This document shows positions 9,263 to 19,317 of a stretch of DNA of 64,000 bases, in pieces. Made by a program: the position numbers and the translations under genes. This DNA comes from Bacillus_BD oryzisoli. GTDB lineage: Bacteria; Bacillota; Bacilli; Bacillales; Cytobacillaceae. The notes under the pieces are model-generated. The model was not told the origin of the DNA. It saw nothing but the letters and a program-made list of their open reading frames with translations, and searched no databases. How positions within the stretch are numbered: the first letter of the stretch is position 1; each line of letters starts with the position of its first letter. The stretch is taken from positions 6,110,001-6,174,000 of the forward strand of contig NZ_CP137640.1 of NCBI RefSeq assembly GCF_036670025.1. The letters run 5' to 3'.

Positions 9263-10071
9263 ATAAACTCATTTTAGGCCGATATTTCCCAGGTGATTCC
9301 TGGATTCACCGTCTTGATCCGCGGGCGAAGCTGCTCGCTTGTATTTACTTTATTTTTGTTTTATTTTTAGCCAATAACTGGCAGACATATGTAGTGCTTT
9401 GGATGTTTACGTTATTGGTCATGTATTTCTCCGGCGTTAGCTTTAAGACTTACCTTCGCGGTGTCAGACCGTTAATATGGCTGATTCTGTTTACGGTCTT
9501 TTTACAAGTATTATTTACATCAGGCGGCACCATTTACGTTGATTGGGGACCGATTACCATTTCCGAATTCGGATTAACAAACGGCGTTTTTATTTTTTGC
9601 CGTTTTGTTATGATCGTTTTCGTTTCAACCGTTGTAACGCTGACTACAAAACCAATTGACCTGACCGATGGCATTAATTCATTATTACGTCCGCTGCGTG
9701 TCCTTAAGGTCCCCGTTGATGAATTTGCCTTAATGCTCTCGATTTCCCTAAGGTTTATCCCAAACCTGCTCGACGAAACCCAAAAGGTAATGGAAGCTCA
9801 GCGTGCAAGGGGGACAGAGTTCGGTGAAGGCTCTCTTTTTAAGCAGATGAAAACATTAGTCCCTATCTTTCTTCCCCTCTTTGTCGGCTCATTAAACCGC
9901 GCTGAGGAGCTGGCAAACGCGATGGAGCTAAGAGGCTATCAATCAGGGGAAAAACGCTCAACATTCCGCCAATTAAACTGGCAAAAACGTGATACTTTTT
10001 GTTTAGTATTCATGCTGGTGTTAACCGTCGGGCTTGCGTTCCTGCGTGCAGACGGAAGCCTATTGCATTGA
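9259..10071 (+). CDS. ecfT: ECF transporter transmembrane component EcfT
   Basis: 270 residues with five or so membrane helices. EcfT coupling motifs with Ala-Arg-Gly are AQRARGTEF (near residue 176) and AMELRGYQ (near residue 222), which contact the two ATPases. The start overlaps the ecfA2 stop by ATGA. No substrate-binding S component (such as RibU) is encoded beside it. In Listeria the EET-locus EcfT (FmnA) is linked to flavin supply outside the cell, which would fit fmnB here; that link is inferred. A strong terminator follows. Confidence 0.88.
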   Translation: MNKLILGRYFPGDSWIHRLDPRAKLLACIYFIFVLFLANNWQTYVVLWMFTLLVMYFSGVSFKTYLRGVRPLIWLILFTVFLQVLFTSGGTIYVDWGPITISEFGLTNGVFIFCRFVMIVFVSTVVTLTTKPIDLTDGINSLLRPLRVLKVPVDEFALMLSISLRFIPNLLDETQKVMEAQRARGTEFGEGSLFKQMKTLVPIFLPLFVGSLNRAEELANAMELRGYQSGEKRSTFRQLNWQKRDTFCLVFMLVLTVGLAFLRADGSLLH

Positions 10072-10084
10072 TAGGCTAATGGAT

Positions 10085-10124
10085 AAAAAAATGAGGGTTG
10101 TCCCGAGACACCCTCATTTTTTCA
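10085..10124 (+). terminator. Terminator after ecfT
   Basis: Stem AAAATGAGGGT / ACCCTCATTTTTT with a short loop. It ends the fmnB-ecfT operon, and its symmetric A/T flanks may also serve the convergent LysR gene. Confidence 0.85.
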
Positions 10125-10163
10125 ATTGGTTCAATTAATTTTAATGAACACTCATTTCATATT

Positions 10164-11072
10164 TTATCCATTTTTGTACTGATCATGACGTGAGAAAAAG
10201 TCCATTAAAAATAGGTAGAAAAGATTTTGTGTAGGGAGCAGCTGCCGATGTCTTGGAATAATTACGCCAACGCTCCGGGTTACCCTCGGCTCTGTCACAG
10301 GAATAATGACAGTCGAACGCGGAGGGCTGTCGATAATTGTTACTTCTGGTATTAACGTCACACCCAGACCTGCTGCAACAAGTCCCTTAATCGCATCAAT
10401 ATCCTCACCTTCAAACGATACATTCGGCTGAAAACCAAGCTTTGTACATGCATCCACAAGGATTTCACGTAAAATAAAGCCTTGGGGAAACAATATAAAT
10501 GAATCATCCCTCAGCTGGCTTAATTTTAATGAGGCTTCGCCTGCAAGAGGGTGATCCTTTGGCAATAAGGCTACAAGGTCCTCGGTAAAGAAAATACTTC
10601 CCTTTACCTTTTTTTCCTCCATTGGCACAGGACCAAGCAGCGCCATATCAATTTCACCTTTTGCCACTAGATCAATTAAATGGTAATATGCACCTTGTTT
10701 CAGCTGGAATTTGACATTTGGATAGCGCTCACGGAAGGCGGAGATAGCCGTTGGCATCGTATGGGTGGCCAAACTGCTCGGAAAACCGACTCGAATCGTC
10801 CCTTGCCCAGGGTCTAAATATTCGGCAATTTCACGCTGCGCGTTTTCAAGTATCGTGACCGCCTCTTCCATATGTTCAAGGAAGATTCTCCCAATCGGTG
10901 TCAATTTTACGTTTCTTCCTTCACGAATAAATAAATCAACACCCAATTCCGATTCCAAATTGAAAATTTGCCTGCTAACAGCTGATTGGGCTACATGCAT
11001 ATGGACTGCCGCTTCTGTTACATGCTCTCTTTTTGCCACTTCAATAAAATATTGAATTTGTCTAAGCTCCAA
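10164..11072 (-). CDS. GltC-like LysR-family transcriptional regulator
   Basis: 302 residues: an N-terminal winged helix-turn-helix (about residues 1-60, with VAQSAVSRQIFNLE) and a LysR substrate-binding domain. It is very similar in wording to B. subtilis GltC, for example EYLDPGQGTIRVGFPSS, LLGPVP, FPQGFILRE and GEDIDAIKGLVAAGLGVTL. GltC activates glutamate synthase genes in response to 2-oxoglutarate/glutamate. Here the divergent partner is NADP glutamate dehydrogenase, so this copy probably controls gdhA and itself. The start ATG follows AAGGAGTGGTGG. Confidence 0.88.
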   Translation of the reverse strand: MELRQIQYFIEVAKREHVTEAAVHMHVAQSAVSRQIFNLESELGVDLFIREGRNVKLTPIGRIFLEHMEEAVTILENAQREIAEYLDPGQGTIRVGFPSSLATHTMPTAISAFRERYPNVKFQLKQGAYYHLIDLVAKGEIDMALLGPVPMEEKKVKGSIFFTEDLVALLPKDHPLAGEASLKLSQLRDDSFILFPQGFILREILVDACTKLGFQPNVSFEGEDIDAIKGLVAAGLGVTLIPEVTIIDSPPRSTVIIPVTEPRVTRSVGVIIPRHRQLLPTQNLFYLFLMDFFSRHDQYKNG

Positions 11073-11399
11073 ACCCCACCACTCCTTCTACAACTAATGC
11101 TATATAGATATCATTTCCTGTTATTTAATATACATTTTAGATAATATCCTATTTCGACATTATACTCTTCTTTTTTTTGTCAAAAATGATTGAATTACAT
11201 CTAATTATAGCATGAGTTATTGTCGTTTTTGCACTTTTATTAGATACTATCTCATTTAGGCATTGGTATCATCTATATTATATATTGTTTAGATTACTTA
11301 TTAATTATAAAATAATATTGTACTTGATAACTTTATTAATAAAGCTTTATATAATAATAAATAATATTCAATAGCAGGATATTTGAAAGGATGATCATT
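11073..11399. promoter_or_regulatory. Divergent control region between gltC-like gene and gdhA
   Basis: An AT-rich 327-bp gap with no gene. It holds a spaced inverted pair GATAC / GTATC around 11240-11270 and several ATCTCAT/AGATA-like words, as expected for LysR half-sites (T-N11-A). A possible gdhA promoter is TTGATA near 11326 with TATATAAT about 18 bases later. The assignments are by eye. Confidence 0.4.
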
Positions 11400-12764
<1,365 letters not shown>

Positions 12765-12787
12765 TAACAGCTTAAACAATAAACAAA

Positions 12788-12826
12788 GAGCCCAACATCG
12801 CTTATAAAAGTGATGTTGGGCTCTTT
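12788..12826 (+). terminator. Terminator after gdhA
   Basis: Stem AGAGCCCAACATC / GATGTTGGGCTCT, then TTTCGC. Confidence 0.85.
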
Positions 12827-12837
12827 CGCTTTACCGG

Positions 12838-12917
12838 AATGGGGGACAGTCCCCCAGCGCATTAATGCGCTGAAGGGACTGTCCTTTTCCCTGAGGCCCG
12901 CTCCGAGGCGGGCCTCA
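12838..12917. repeat. Two adjacent hairpins between gdhA and the parR-like gene
   Basis: The first (about 12843-12887) nests GGACAGTCCC / GGGACTGTCC around a perfect palindrome CAGCGCATTAATGCGCTG. The second (about 12892-12917) is TGAGGCCCGC / GCGGGCCTCA. Both are GC-rich compared with their surroundings. The first looks like a mobile palindromic repeat; the second may end the convergent parMR operon. Confidence 0.65.
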
Positions 12918-12969
12918 CAGAGATAAGATGTAAAAAAGGGGAGGGGCCGATAGCACCTCCCGACTTTGT

Positions 12970-13581
12970 TTAACTATTCATCCTCGAAAGGAAACCGCCA
13001 AGCAGGTCATCAACGTCCATTTCCTCGGCATCATCTTCCGCTTCTGTTTCCTCCGCTTCCCCTTGTTTCGCACTATCCCAATCAAAGCTGTCCAAGTCAT
13101 CATCAAAGTCCAATAACGGGTCATCTGCAGCATCTTCTTCCAGCCCTAAATCACTACTGTACGGATCCTCTTTTGCAGCTGAAACATTGGCTGGCATAGC
13201 TTCTTCCTGAAGGTATAATGCCTCGTCAATATCTAAACTACTGCTGTTAAAAGACGCCAGCAAGGATGAAGCACGAATTGGGTCTGAAATAAGCTGATAA
13301 ATAATACTGCCTAATAGTGCCTCCGAATGCTCATGCTTCAGCCAGTCTCTCTGTGCTTTTGTTAAGCTTTTCGGAAGCGGAATCGTAACCATTTCTCTGT
13401 CTCGTAAGGAAGAGCTGTTAACCCCTTGAATAACGAAGTCAGCAATTTTACTCGAAAAATTCCTGCGCTCTATTTCCTTTAATCGCGTCAATTGCTTTAA
13501 TATATGGTCTGGAGTGTCAGAAGGGATTCGAAAGGATATCGTTTGTCCCCTCGTAATCTCATTTGCCGAAGTCCTTTTCAT
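12970..13581 (-). CDS. ParR-like adaptor/DNA-binding protein of the ParM operon (putative)
   Basis: 203 residues. The N-terminal half (about 1-110) is basic and mixed helical with a motif-like TISFRIPSDTPDHILKQL, compatible with a ribbon-helix-helix DNA-binding fold. The C-terminal third is extremely acidic (long Asp/Glu runs, residues 130-195) and ends LLGGFLSRMNS. This matches the plan of ParR-type adaptors, which bind a centromere and touch the actin filament through the tail. It starts 9 bases after the parM-like stop with AAGGTGATT as ribosome site. No clear sequence family is recognised; the role is inferred from position. Confidence 0.6.
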   Translation of the reverse strand: MKRTSANEITRGQTISFRIPSDTPDHILKQLTRLKEIERRNFSSKIADFVIQGVNSSSLRDREMVTIPLPKSLTKAQRDWLKHEHSEALLGSIIYQLISDPIRASSLLASFNSSSLDIDEALYLQEEAMPANVSAAKEDPYSSDLGLEEDAADDPLLDFDDDLDSFDWDSAKQGEAEETEAEDDAEEMDVDDLLGGFLSRMNS

Positions 13582-13590
13582 TTAATCACC

Positions 13591-14793
13591 TTATTTTACA
13601 TTTGCAGGTTTTTTCACATCTCCTGTTTTTACCTCAACTGGTTTTACATTTGCCTTATTCTGCTTACGATTAAAATCAGTAATGAGCTTGTAATAAGCAT
13701 TAGCCATCATCCAAATGCTTTCCTTCTCATCTTCAAAGAAATCAATATTATAGCCGTCTAGGCTGTTATTTAGGGTTTTAAGATAATCCTTAAGTACATT
13801 GGAGCCACCGCCTACAAAATAGCAGATTTCGGTTTGGGAATTCTTCTGCCATGTATTTCGCAATAAACGGTATTGCTTTTTCGCCAAATCAAGCAGAATT
13901 CGGTCTGTAATATCATGAACGCTTGTCCGGCTTCCCTTTACCATAATATGGTTACGATCATGTTTTTTCGTTAAAATTTCAACGACATCTCTGCGGCTGT
14001 CCAGTTCAACGCCGTGCTTCTTCCTAATTTCTTCACGAATCTGCTCTAATGATTCAGAAACACCTAAGTTAAAGCCCTGCGCTTTATCGTCATCTACATT
14101 ACGGTTTTTAATAACAGCGATATCTGTTGAAAGTCCACCGATATCCTGAATGATAATACGCTTATCGATTAAATCCTTATTAATAATATTTAAATTATTA
14201 TCCATTACAAGGTTAATATAAGCTGCAAACCCTTCAGGATACACCTTTACTTCATCAAACTTTAGATTAACCTTGATTCCTTGGTATTTCGGTGTCACTA
14301 AAAATTCAACCTGGTGTACATTTCCTAATAATCGTGAACGATAGCCTGCATCTTTTCCTTCTTTTACTTCACGAAGAGGGAGGCCTGTTCCTAATGTATA
14401 AAATGCATCGATGATATTGCCATTTTTGCGGAAGATTTGTGCATTTTCAGCTCTTACTGCATCCATTGCTAATGTCGTAAAAAGCATAACTAATGTTTGG
14501 TCTTCTTCAGATTTGCTGCTTCCTGGATCAAGCTCTGTAGTATTGTTGCTCTTTGTCGCCAAGTTCCCAACACGATAAATAACATTATTTTCTTTTAGGG
14601 CAGGGGAGTGGACTCTTACATGGATTCCATCTAGTGGATTTTTACTATCCAATTCTTCAATCCCGATAACTGGGCGGTCTTCGATATCTCTAGCAATAAT
14701 ATTAGGTATATTTAGTTCATATTCTACTTCTCCAAAAATAGCTTTAATAGAATCATTACCTACGTCAACAGCGGCAATTCTTGAATTTGACAT
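13591..14793 (-). CDS. ParM/StbA-family actin-like ATPase
   Basis: 400 residues from the ATG at 14793 (AAAGGAAGT upstream; ATG 14799 is an alternative). The actin-fold motifs are present: phosphate-1 AAVDVGNDSIKAIFG (residues 6-20), phosphate-2 IIQDIGGLSTDIAV (near residue 220) and adenosine motif CYFVGGGSNVLKDYL (near residue 335). The C-terminal tail is Lys/Val-rich and low-complexity. Such proteins form dynamic filaments that push DNA apart, normally in plasmids. Together with the adjacent ParR-like gene and the upstream repeat array it forms a full ParMRC-like cassette; the flanking genes look chromosomal. Confidence 0.85.
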   Translation of the reverse strand: MSNSRIAAVDVGNDSIKAIFGEVEYELNIPNIIARDIEDRPVIGIEELDSKNPLDGIHVRVHSPALKENNVIYRVGNLATKSNNTTELDPGSSKSEEDQTLVMLFTTLAMDAVRAENAQIFRKNGNIIDAFYTLGTGLPLREVKEGKDAGYRSRLLGNVHQVEFLVTPKYQGIKVNLKFDEVKVYPEGFAAYINLVMDNNLNIINKDLIDKRIIIQDIGGLSTDIAVIKNRNVDDDKAQGFNLGVSESLEQIREEIRKKHGVELDSRRDVVEILTKKHDRNHIMVKGSRTSVHDITDRILLDLAKKQYRLLRNTWQKNSQTEICYFVGGGSNVLKDYLKTLNNSLDGYNIDFFEDEKESIWMMANAYYKLITDFNRKQNKANVKPVEVKTGDVKKPANVK

Positions 14794-14930
14794 CAACATA
14801 CTTCCTTTCCTTTTTCCAATAATAGGATGCAAATAAATCTATTAATTGCTCCTAGTTGTGTTCTTTTAGATTACACAAGATTGGTAGGTTTTTCAATATT
14901 CGAAAGTAAAAAGTAACAAAAGTGTAATAA

Positions 14931-15137
14931 GTAAACAAGCACCGTTTACGAGTATACAAGTTTACGATACTTGCAAACAACTAAAGCATATTTGTGTACA
15001 TATTGATTCATAGCTATTTATACGCATTTGCATACATGTAAACATTTTTATAAACATGCATACAAAAATCGAAAACAATTGCATACATCACGTATACTTG
15101 CATACTTATTTATAAACATGTAAACAAAATTGTATAT
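14931..15137. repeat. Centromere-like AT-rich array 1 upstream of the parM-like gene
   Basis: About 200 bp packed with related 8-10 bp words: GTTTACGA, GTATACAA, GCATACATGTAAACA, AAACATGCATACAA, GTATACTTGCATAC, AAACATGTAAACA. They occur in both orientations at about one DNA turn spacing. There are no fixed-length spacers. This is how parC/alp-type centromeres look, and it sits directly upstream of the parM-like gene, where parC is usually found. A second diverged copy lies at 16485-16690. Confidence 0.65.
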
Positions 15138-15338
15138 TTTAATTTTTGGATACTAAATTTTACTAGAACTTTCCTGATTCTCCCTCTAGCAGAACCAAAT
15201 GAATAATGTCGTTCTATGTAAATATTTAGATAAACTACAAAAAACTCTTTAAATAGAAACCTGCTACATTTTTTATTCATAGCACCAAGCTCCATACAAA
15301 TTTTTACAGCCTATAAAATCAATCCTAATCTAACTCAG

Positions 15339-16463
15339 TTATTTAAAAAGATTGAACCTTTCAATCCTGCTAACTTCCTCTCTAACTAAAACGCTCCTTA
15401 TCAAACAATAGCTCGACACGGATATAATAGTCTTCGCCATGTTTACCGAAGCTATTCGGCCGCCACTATCTACATCTACCTGCTTTAATAATAAATCAGC
15501 ATACATTTCACTCTTAAAACCTTCCGGACAGGAATTCACAACAAAGAAGGGGCTTGATGAACTTTACACATTCCATCCAATTATTTGACAGGCGGTTACA
15601 AATGCTTCCCTTCGTTCTTCATATCAGAATACAAGATCATCTACACATCGGTGGTCCCCCGTTAACTGCATCCGAACGTCAGGAAATAAACTGCATTAAA
15701 ATGACCATAACTCAAATCAATCGCTTTAATGAATACAGGGTTTCCTACTGCAAAACTGACAAGCCAGCATACCATATTATAGTTTTTGATAAGGTGTACC
15801 TCTCAATTCCGACCTCCTTCTCACATTCTACTCAAGGAAAATAATCGGCTTTTTCCAGTCAAATCCGATCTCACCATATTCAAAATCATGCAAAATGCTT
15901 CTATCATTTTCATTTGCAAACCGGATCGTTTCTTCAAAAAATGCACATCCTGCAGCAACTCTCCGAAAGGGCTGTTTAGATTATTTAATTACATTAAGCG
16001 GGCAGTTTCTTTATTGCGCACTAGTGAATATAAAATAGTCCGGCAAGAAATCATTTTTCTCGAGTAATTTTCGCCTTTAATGGAAAGGTCTCATACTAGA
16101 CATTCCCTAGAACAACACTTAATAAATAATTTGGATATCCAGGATCACTTGCTACTTAAGTTCCCTATTAAACAATTACATTGGCATTTCGGCAGACCTG
16201 TCTTCATTCCGGATAGAATAGCAACCTCTTTTTCAGGATCCAGATCAACACAATACTGTTTTAAATACAATTCACATAAATCTTCTTTTAACTTAGGAAG
16301 TCCACGAAGTAGTGAATATTTATGTATTTGTGGATCCTTGGCAGCTATTTGCAAAGTCCTCATGATATGAGTGGGGAGGGTGATCAGGAAACCCCTGTCC
16401 CAATTTAATAATATTATTTACCCGCTACTGCTTTATTCACCTAATCAATATGCGTTGAAAAAT
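15339..16463 (-). pseudogene. Decayed duplicate of the mtnE aminotransferase
   Basis: Read on the minus strand, scattered short frames match the intact mtnE at 16879-18045 in the same order. The N-proximal part resembles the segment with HKYSLLRGLPKLKEDL and QYCVDLDPEKEVAILSGMKTGL; the C-terminal part resembles PEGFKSEMYADLLLKQ and EVSRIERFNLFK. Frameshifts, stops and small deletions break it in several places. The first 16 or so codons are missing (similarity stops near GCGTTGAAAA at 16463). It cannot encode a working enzyme. Confidence 0.85.
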
Positions 16464-16484
16464 GTTGATTAGTAACAATCTATA

Positions 16485-16690
16485 AATATCGTATACACGT
16501 TTACAATACTTGAAAACATGTATACGATATTTGAAAACATTTAATACAAATTTGCATACATATTGTTTTATAAGGATGCGTACGTATTTGTAAACATGTA
16601 AACATTATTATATACACGCATACAAATATCGTAAACAATTGTATGCATTTTTATAAACTTATAAACAAAATTGTATACATTGATTTTGGG
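16485..16690. repeat. Centromere-like AT-rich array 2 (diverged copy of array 1)
   Basis: The same word family as array 1 (CGTATACACGTTTAC, AAACATGTATACGATA, GTAAACATGTAAACA, ACGCATACAAATATCG, AAACAATTGTATGCA). The flank is shared too: ATTGTATA, then GGATACTAA, AGAACTTT and CTGATTC. The order array1 / broken mtnE / array2 / mtnE shows that array plus gene were duplicated as one unit of about 1.55 kb. Confidence 0.65.
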
Positions 16691-16793
16691 ATACTAATTT
16701 AGAGTAGAACTTTTCTGATTCCCCCTCTAACGGAAACAAATGAACATTGTAATTAATTGTAATTGCTAAGCAAAATGCTACATACAACTAAAA

Positions 16794-16843
16794 ATAGAGA
16801 CCTGCTACATTTTCTCAAGAAAAGTAACAGGTCTCTTGCCATT
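16794..16843 (-). terminator. Terminator after mtnE
   Basis: On the minus strand, stem AGAGACCTG / CAGGTCTCT with a loop of about 23 bases, then ATTTTT. A decayed equivalent (GAAACCTGCTACATTTTTT) follows the broken mtnE copy near 15255. Confidence 0.75.
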
Positions 16844-16878
16844 GTTTATAATCACAAAAACAAACATAATCAACTCAA

Positions 16879-18045
16879 TTATTTAAAAAGATTTAACTTC
16901 TCAATCCTGCTAACTGCCTCTTCTAAACGATTCTCATCAAGCAGTAACCCGACCCGGATATAGCCTTCGCCATGCTTACCAAAGCCATTACCAGCAGCAA
17001 CCGCTACATCAGCCTTTTCTAATAATAGGTCAGCAAACTCCTCGCTTGTAAAACCTTCTGGAATAGGCAGCCAAACAAAGAAGGAGCCGGCTGAAGGTTT
17101 AACATCCCAGCCAATTTCCTGACATGCAGTAACGAATGCATCTCTTCGCTTTTCATAACGCTCTACCAACTCTTCAACACATTTCTGATCCCCAGTCAAT
17201 GCAGCAACAGCGGCCTTCTGAACAGCAGGGAACAGGCTGCAATACAAATGATCCTGAATCAAATTAATGGCCTCGATAATTTCGGCATTTCCAACGGCAA
17301 ACCCGACACGCCAGCCTGCCATATTATAGGTCTTCGACAACGTATACATTTCGATTCCGACATCCTTTGCACCTTCAGCTTCCAGAAAACTGACTGGTTT
17401 TTTTCCGTCAAAGCCAATCGCGCCATATGCAAAATCATGTAAAACAACAATATCGTTTTCTTTAGCAAACTGAACAGTGTCTTCAAAAAATGCAATATCT
17501 GCCGCAGCCCCGGTCGGATTGTTTGGATAATTTAAGTACATTAGGCGCGCTGCTTCTTTTTGCTCTTTCGTGAGCATAGAATAATCCGGTAAAAACTGAT
17601 TCTCCGCCAGCAGTGGAAAGGTGTCATACTTTACATTGCCCAGCACAACCCCTGATAAATAATCGGGATATCCTGGATCAGGCAAAAGCATCAGCTCACC
17701 CTCATTTAACAGACACATTGGCAATTCGACAAGACCTGTCTTAGTACCAAACAAAATAGCCACTTCGGTCTCAGGATCAAGGTCAACACTGTATTGTTTT
17801 TTATAAAATTCACAGGCAGCTTCTTTTAATTCAGGCAGCCCGCGAAACAAAGAATATTTATGTGTTTGAGGATCCTCGGCAGCTGTTTGCAAGGCCTTCA
17901 CAATATGAGAAGGTGTCGGCTGGTCTGGATTCCCCTGTCCCAAATTGATAATATCCCTGCCCTCAGCCACTGCCTTATTCACTTTATTTACAAGCGTTGA
18001 AAAGAACTGCACCGGTAACTTCTTTAATCGATCAGAATAAATCAT
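16879..18045 (-). CDS. mtnE: Methionine-salvage aminotransferase (MtnE-like)
   Basis: 388 residues, class I/II PLP-dependent aminotransferase. Visible are LGQGNPDQPTPSHIVKAL, the YLNYPNNPTGA Asn site (near 175), HDFAYGAIGFDG (Asp near 205), the PLP lysine in YTLSKTYNMAGWRVGF (near 240) and the carboxylate-binding Arg in GEGYIRVGLL. In B. subtilis MtnE converts 2-oxo-4-methylthiobutyrate to methionine and is divergent from mtnU, exactly as here. No S-box is seen in the 126-bp gap before mtnU. LL-diaminopimelate aminotransferase-like enzymes are close relatives, but the neighbour supports MtnE. Confidence 0.85.
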   Translation of the reverse strand: MIYSDRLKKLPVQFFSTLVNKVNKAVAEGRDIINLGQGNPDQPTPSHIVKALQTAAEDPQTHKYSLFRGLPELKEAACEFYKKQYSVDLDPETEVAILFGTKTGLVELPMCLLNEGELMLLPDPGYPDYLSGVVLGNVKYDTFPLLAENQFLPDYSMLTKEQKEAARLMYLNYPNNPTGAAADIAFFEDTVQFAKENDIVVLHDFAYGAIGFDGKKPVSFLEAEGAKDVGIEMYTLSKTYNMAGWRVGFAVGNAEIIEAINLIQDHLYCSLFPAVQKAAVAALTGDQKCVEELVERYEKRRDAFVTACQEIGWDVKPSAGSFFVWLPIPEGFTSEEFADLLLEKADVAVAAGNGFGKHGEGYIRVGLLLDENRLEEAVSRIEKLNLFK

Positions 18046-18171
18046 TTGTAAGCCCCTCTTTTATATGAAATAGCACTAAGCTTATTTTAAATTATTTATA
18101 AAAATAAAATTGATTGCGATTTTATCTAAGATTCTATAATCTTTAAAGTAACTTGTCTAGCGGTGGTGAGA

Positions 18172-18954
18172 ATGATGAAGATAGCTGTAGTACAAATAAA
18201 TATTGAATTTGGACAGCCAGATACAAACTTTACAAAGGTTGAGGAATCTATAAAAGAAGCTGAAGTAAATGGTGTGGATGTTGTCGTATTTCCGGAAATG
18301 TGGAATACCGGCTATGACTTAAAACAGCTTGAAACACTAGCCGATAAAAATGGTGAACGCTCAAAAGCTTTATTCGCAAGACTGGCAAAGGAATATCAAG
18401 TGAATATCGTAGGCGGCTCTGTTGCAACAAAGAAGCAGAACAAATTCTATAATACGATGTATATAGCCAACCGTACTGGAGAGATCATTTCCGAATACGA
18501 TAAGGCCCATCTTTTTAAACTGATGGATGAACACTTATATATGGATGCCGGACAAAAGCTTAATACATTTGAATTAGACGGCACTGTGTGCGGTGGTGTT
18601 ATCTGCTATGACCTGCGCTTTCCTGAATGGATTCGTGCCCATGTCTTGAAAGGAGCAAAGATTATGTTCATTCCTGCCGAATGGCCAAGCACCCGAATTG
18701 ATCATTGGCAATTGCTGTTACAGGCACGTGCGATTGAAAACCAGTGTTTTATTGTTGCTGTTAATCGCGTTGGATCGGATCCGGGAAATGACTTTAACGG
18801 TCATTCAATGGTTATTGCCCCCTGGGGTGAGCTTCTTATCAGCGGCCAATCACAAGAAGGAATTTATTATACTGAAATAAATTTACAGGAAGTTGATAAA
18901 GTCCGTAGTACCATCCCTATTTTCCAGGATAGAAGAACAGATTTATATAACTAA
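18172..18954 (+). CDS. mtnU: Nitrilase-family omega-amidase (MtnU-like)
   Basis: 260 residues from ATG 18172 (GGTGG five bases upstream; ATG 18175 also possible). It has the carbon-nitrogen hydrolase fold with its Glu-Lys-Cys triad: FPEMWNTGYD (Glu near 44), EYDKAHLFKLMDEH (Lys near 110) and GVICYDLRFPEW (Cys near 146). The closest known wording is B. subtilis MtnU (YkrU), thought to hydrolyse 2-oxoglutaramate made when MtnE uses glutamine as amino donor. The divergent mtnE neighbour fits this role. Confidence 0.87.
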   Translation: MMKIAVVQINIEFGQPDTNFTKVEESIKEAEVNGVDVVVFPEMWNTGYDLKQLETLADKNGERSKALFARLAKEYQVNIVGGSVATKKQNKFYNTMYIANRTGEIISEYDKAHLFKLMDEHLYMDAGQKLNTFELDGTVCGGVICYDLRFPEWIRAHVLKGAKIMFIPAEWPSTRIDHWQLLLQARAIENQCFIVAVNRVGSDPGNDFNGHSMVIAPWGELLISGQSQEGIYYTEINLQEVDKVRSTIPIFQDRRTDLYN

Positions 18955-19059
18955 ACTGCTTTTCTTTTAAATAGAATTACTTTTCTTAAAAAAGTAAATT
19001 TTATATATTGACAGATGATTGAAGAATTAGTACTATACAAACATAACTTAATAAATTAA

Positions 19060-19162
19060 CTTATCCAGAGTGACCGAGGGAAAAGGCCCTATGACGTCCG
19101 GCAACCCCCAGTTTGGGAAGGTGCCAATTCCTCCAGAATGACTTTCATTCTGAAAGATAAGT
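19060..19162 (+). promoter_or_regulatory. SAM-I (S-box) riboswitch ahead of metNPQ
   Basis: It carries the S-box core in order: CTTATCCAGAGTGACCGAGG, GGCCCTATGACGTCCGGCAACC, GGAAGGTGCCAATTCC and GAAAGATAAG closing the P1 helix. When S-adenosylmethionine binds, the downstream terminator forms and the metNPQ operon is turned off. Confidence 0.96.
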
Positions 19163-19183
19163 CGAAATAATAGACCGTGTTTC

Positions 19184-19216
19184 GATGCTTCTTTCAATTG
19201 AAAGAAGCATTTTTTA
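19184..19216 (+). terminator. Riboswitch-controlled terminator
   Basis: Stem GATGCTTCTTTC / GAAAGAAGCATT followed by TTTT, 22 bases after the S-box aptamer. It is the expression platform of the SAM riboswitch. Confidence 0.9.
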
Positions 19217-19317
19217 CATAAAAGCAGCCATTCGAAACGAAAGGAATAGCTTTTTTTCTTTAAAACCATCTAAATGAATCGGCTTAATATGCTTTTGACA
19301 TGAAAGTAGGTATCCCT

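Noticed and set aside
14931..16690. AT-rich repeat arrays considered as a CRISPR array
   Set aside because: Words are short, vary, occur in both orientations and have no constant spacers; no cas gene nearby.
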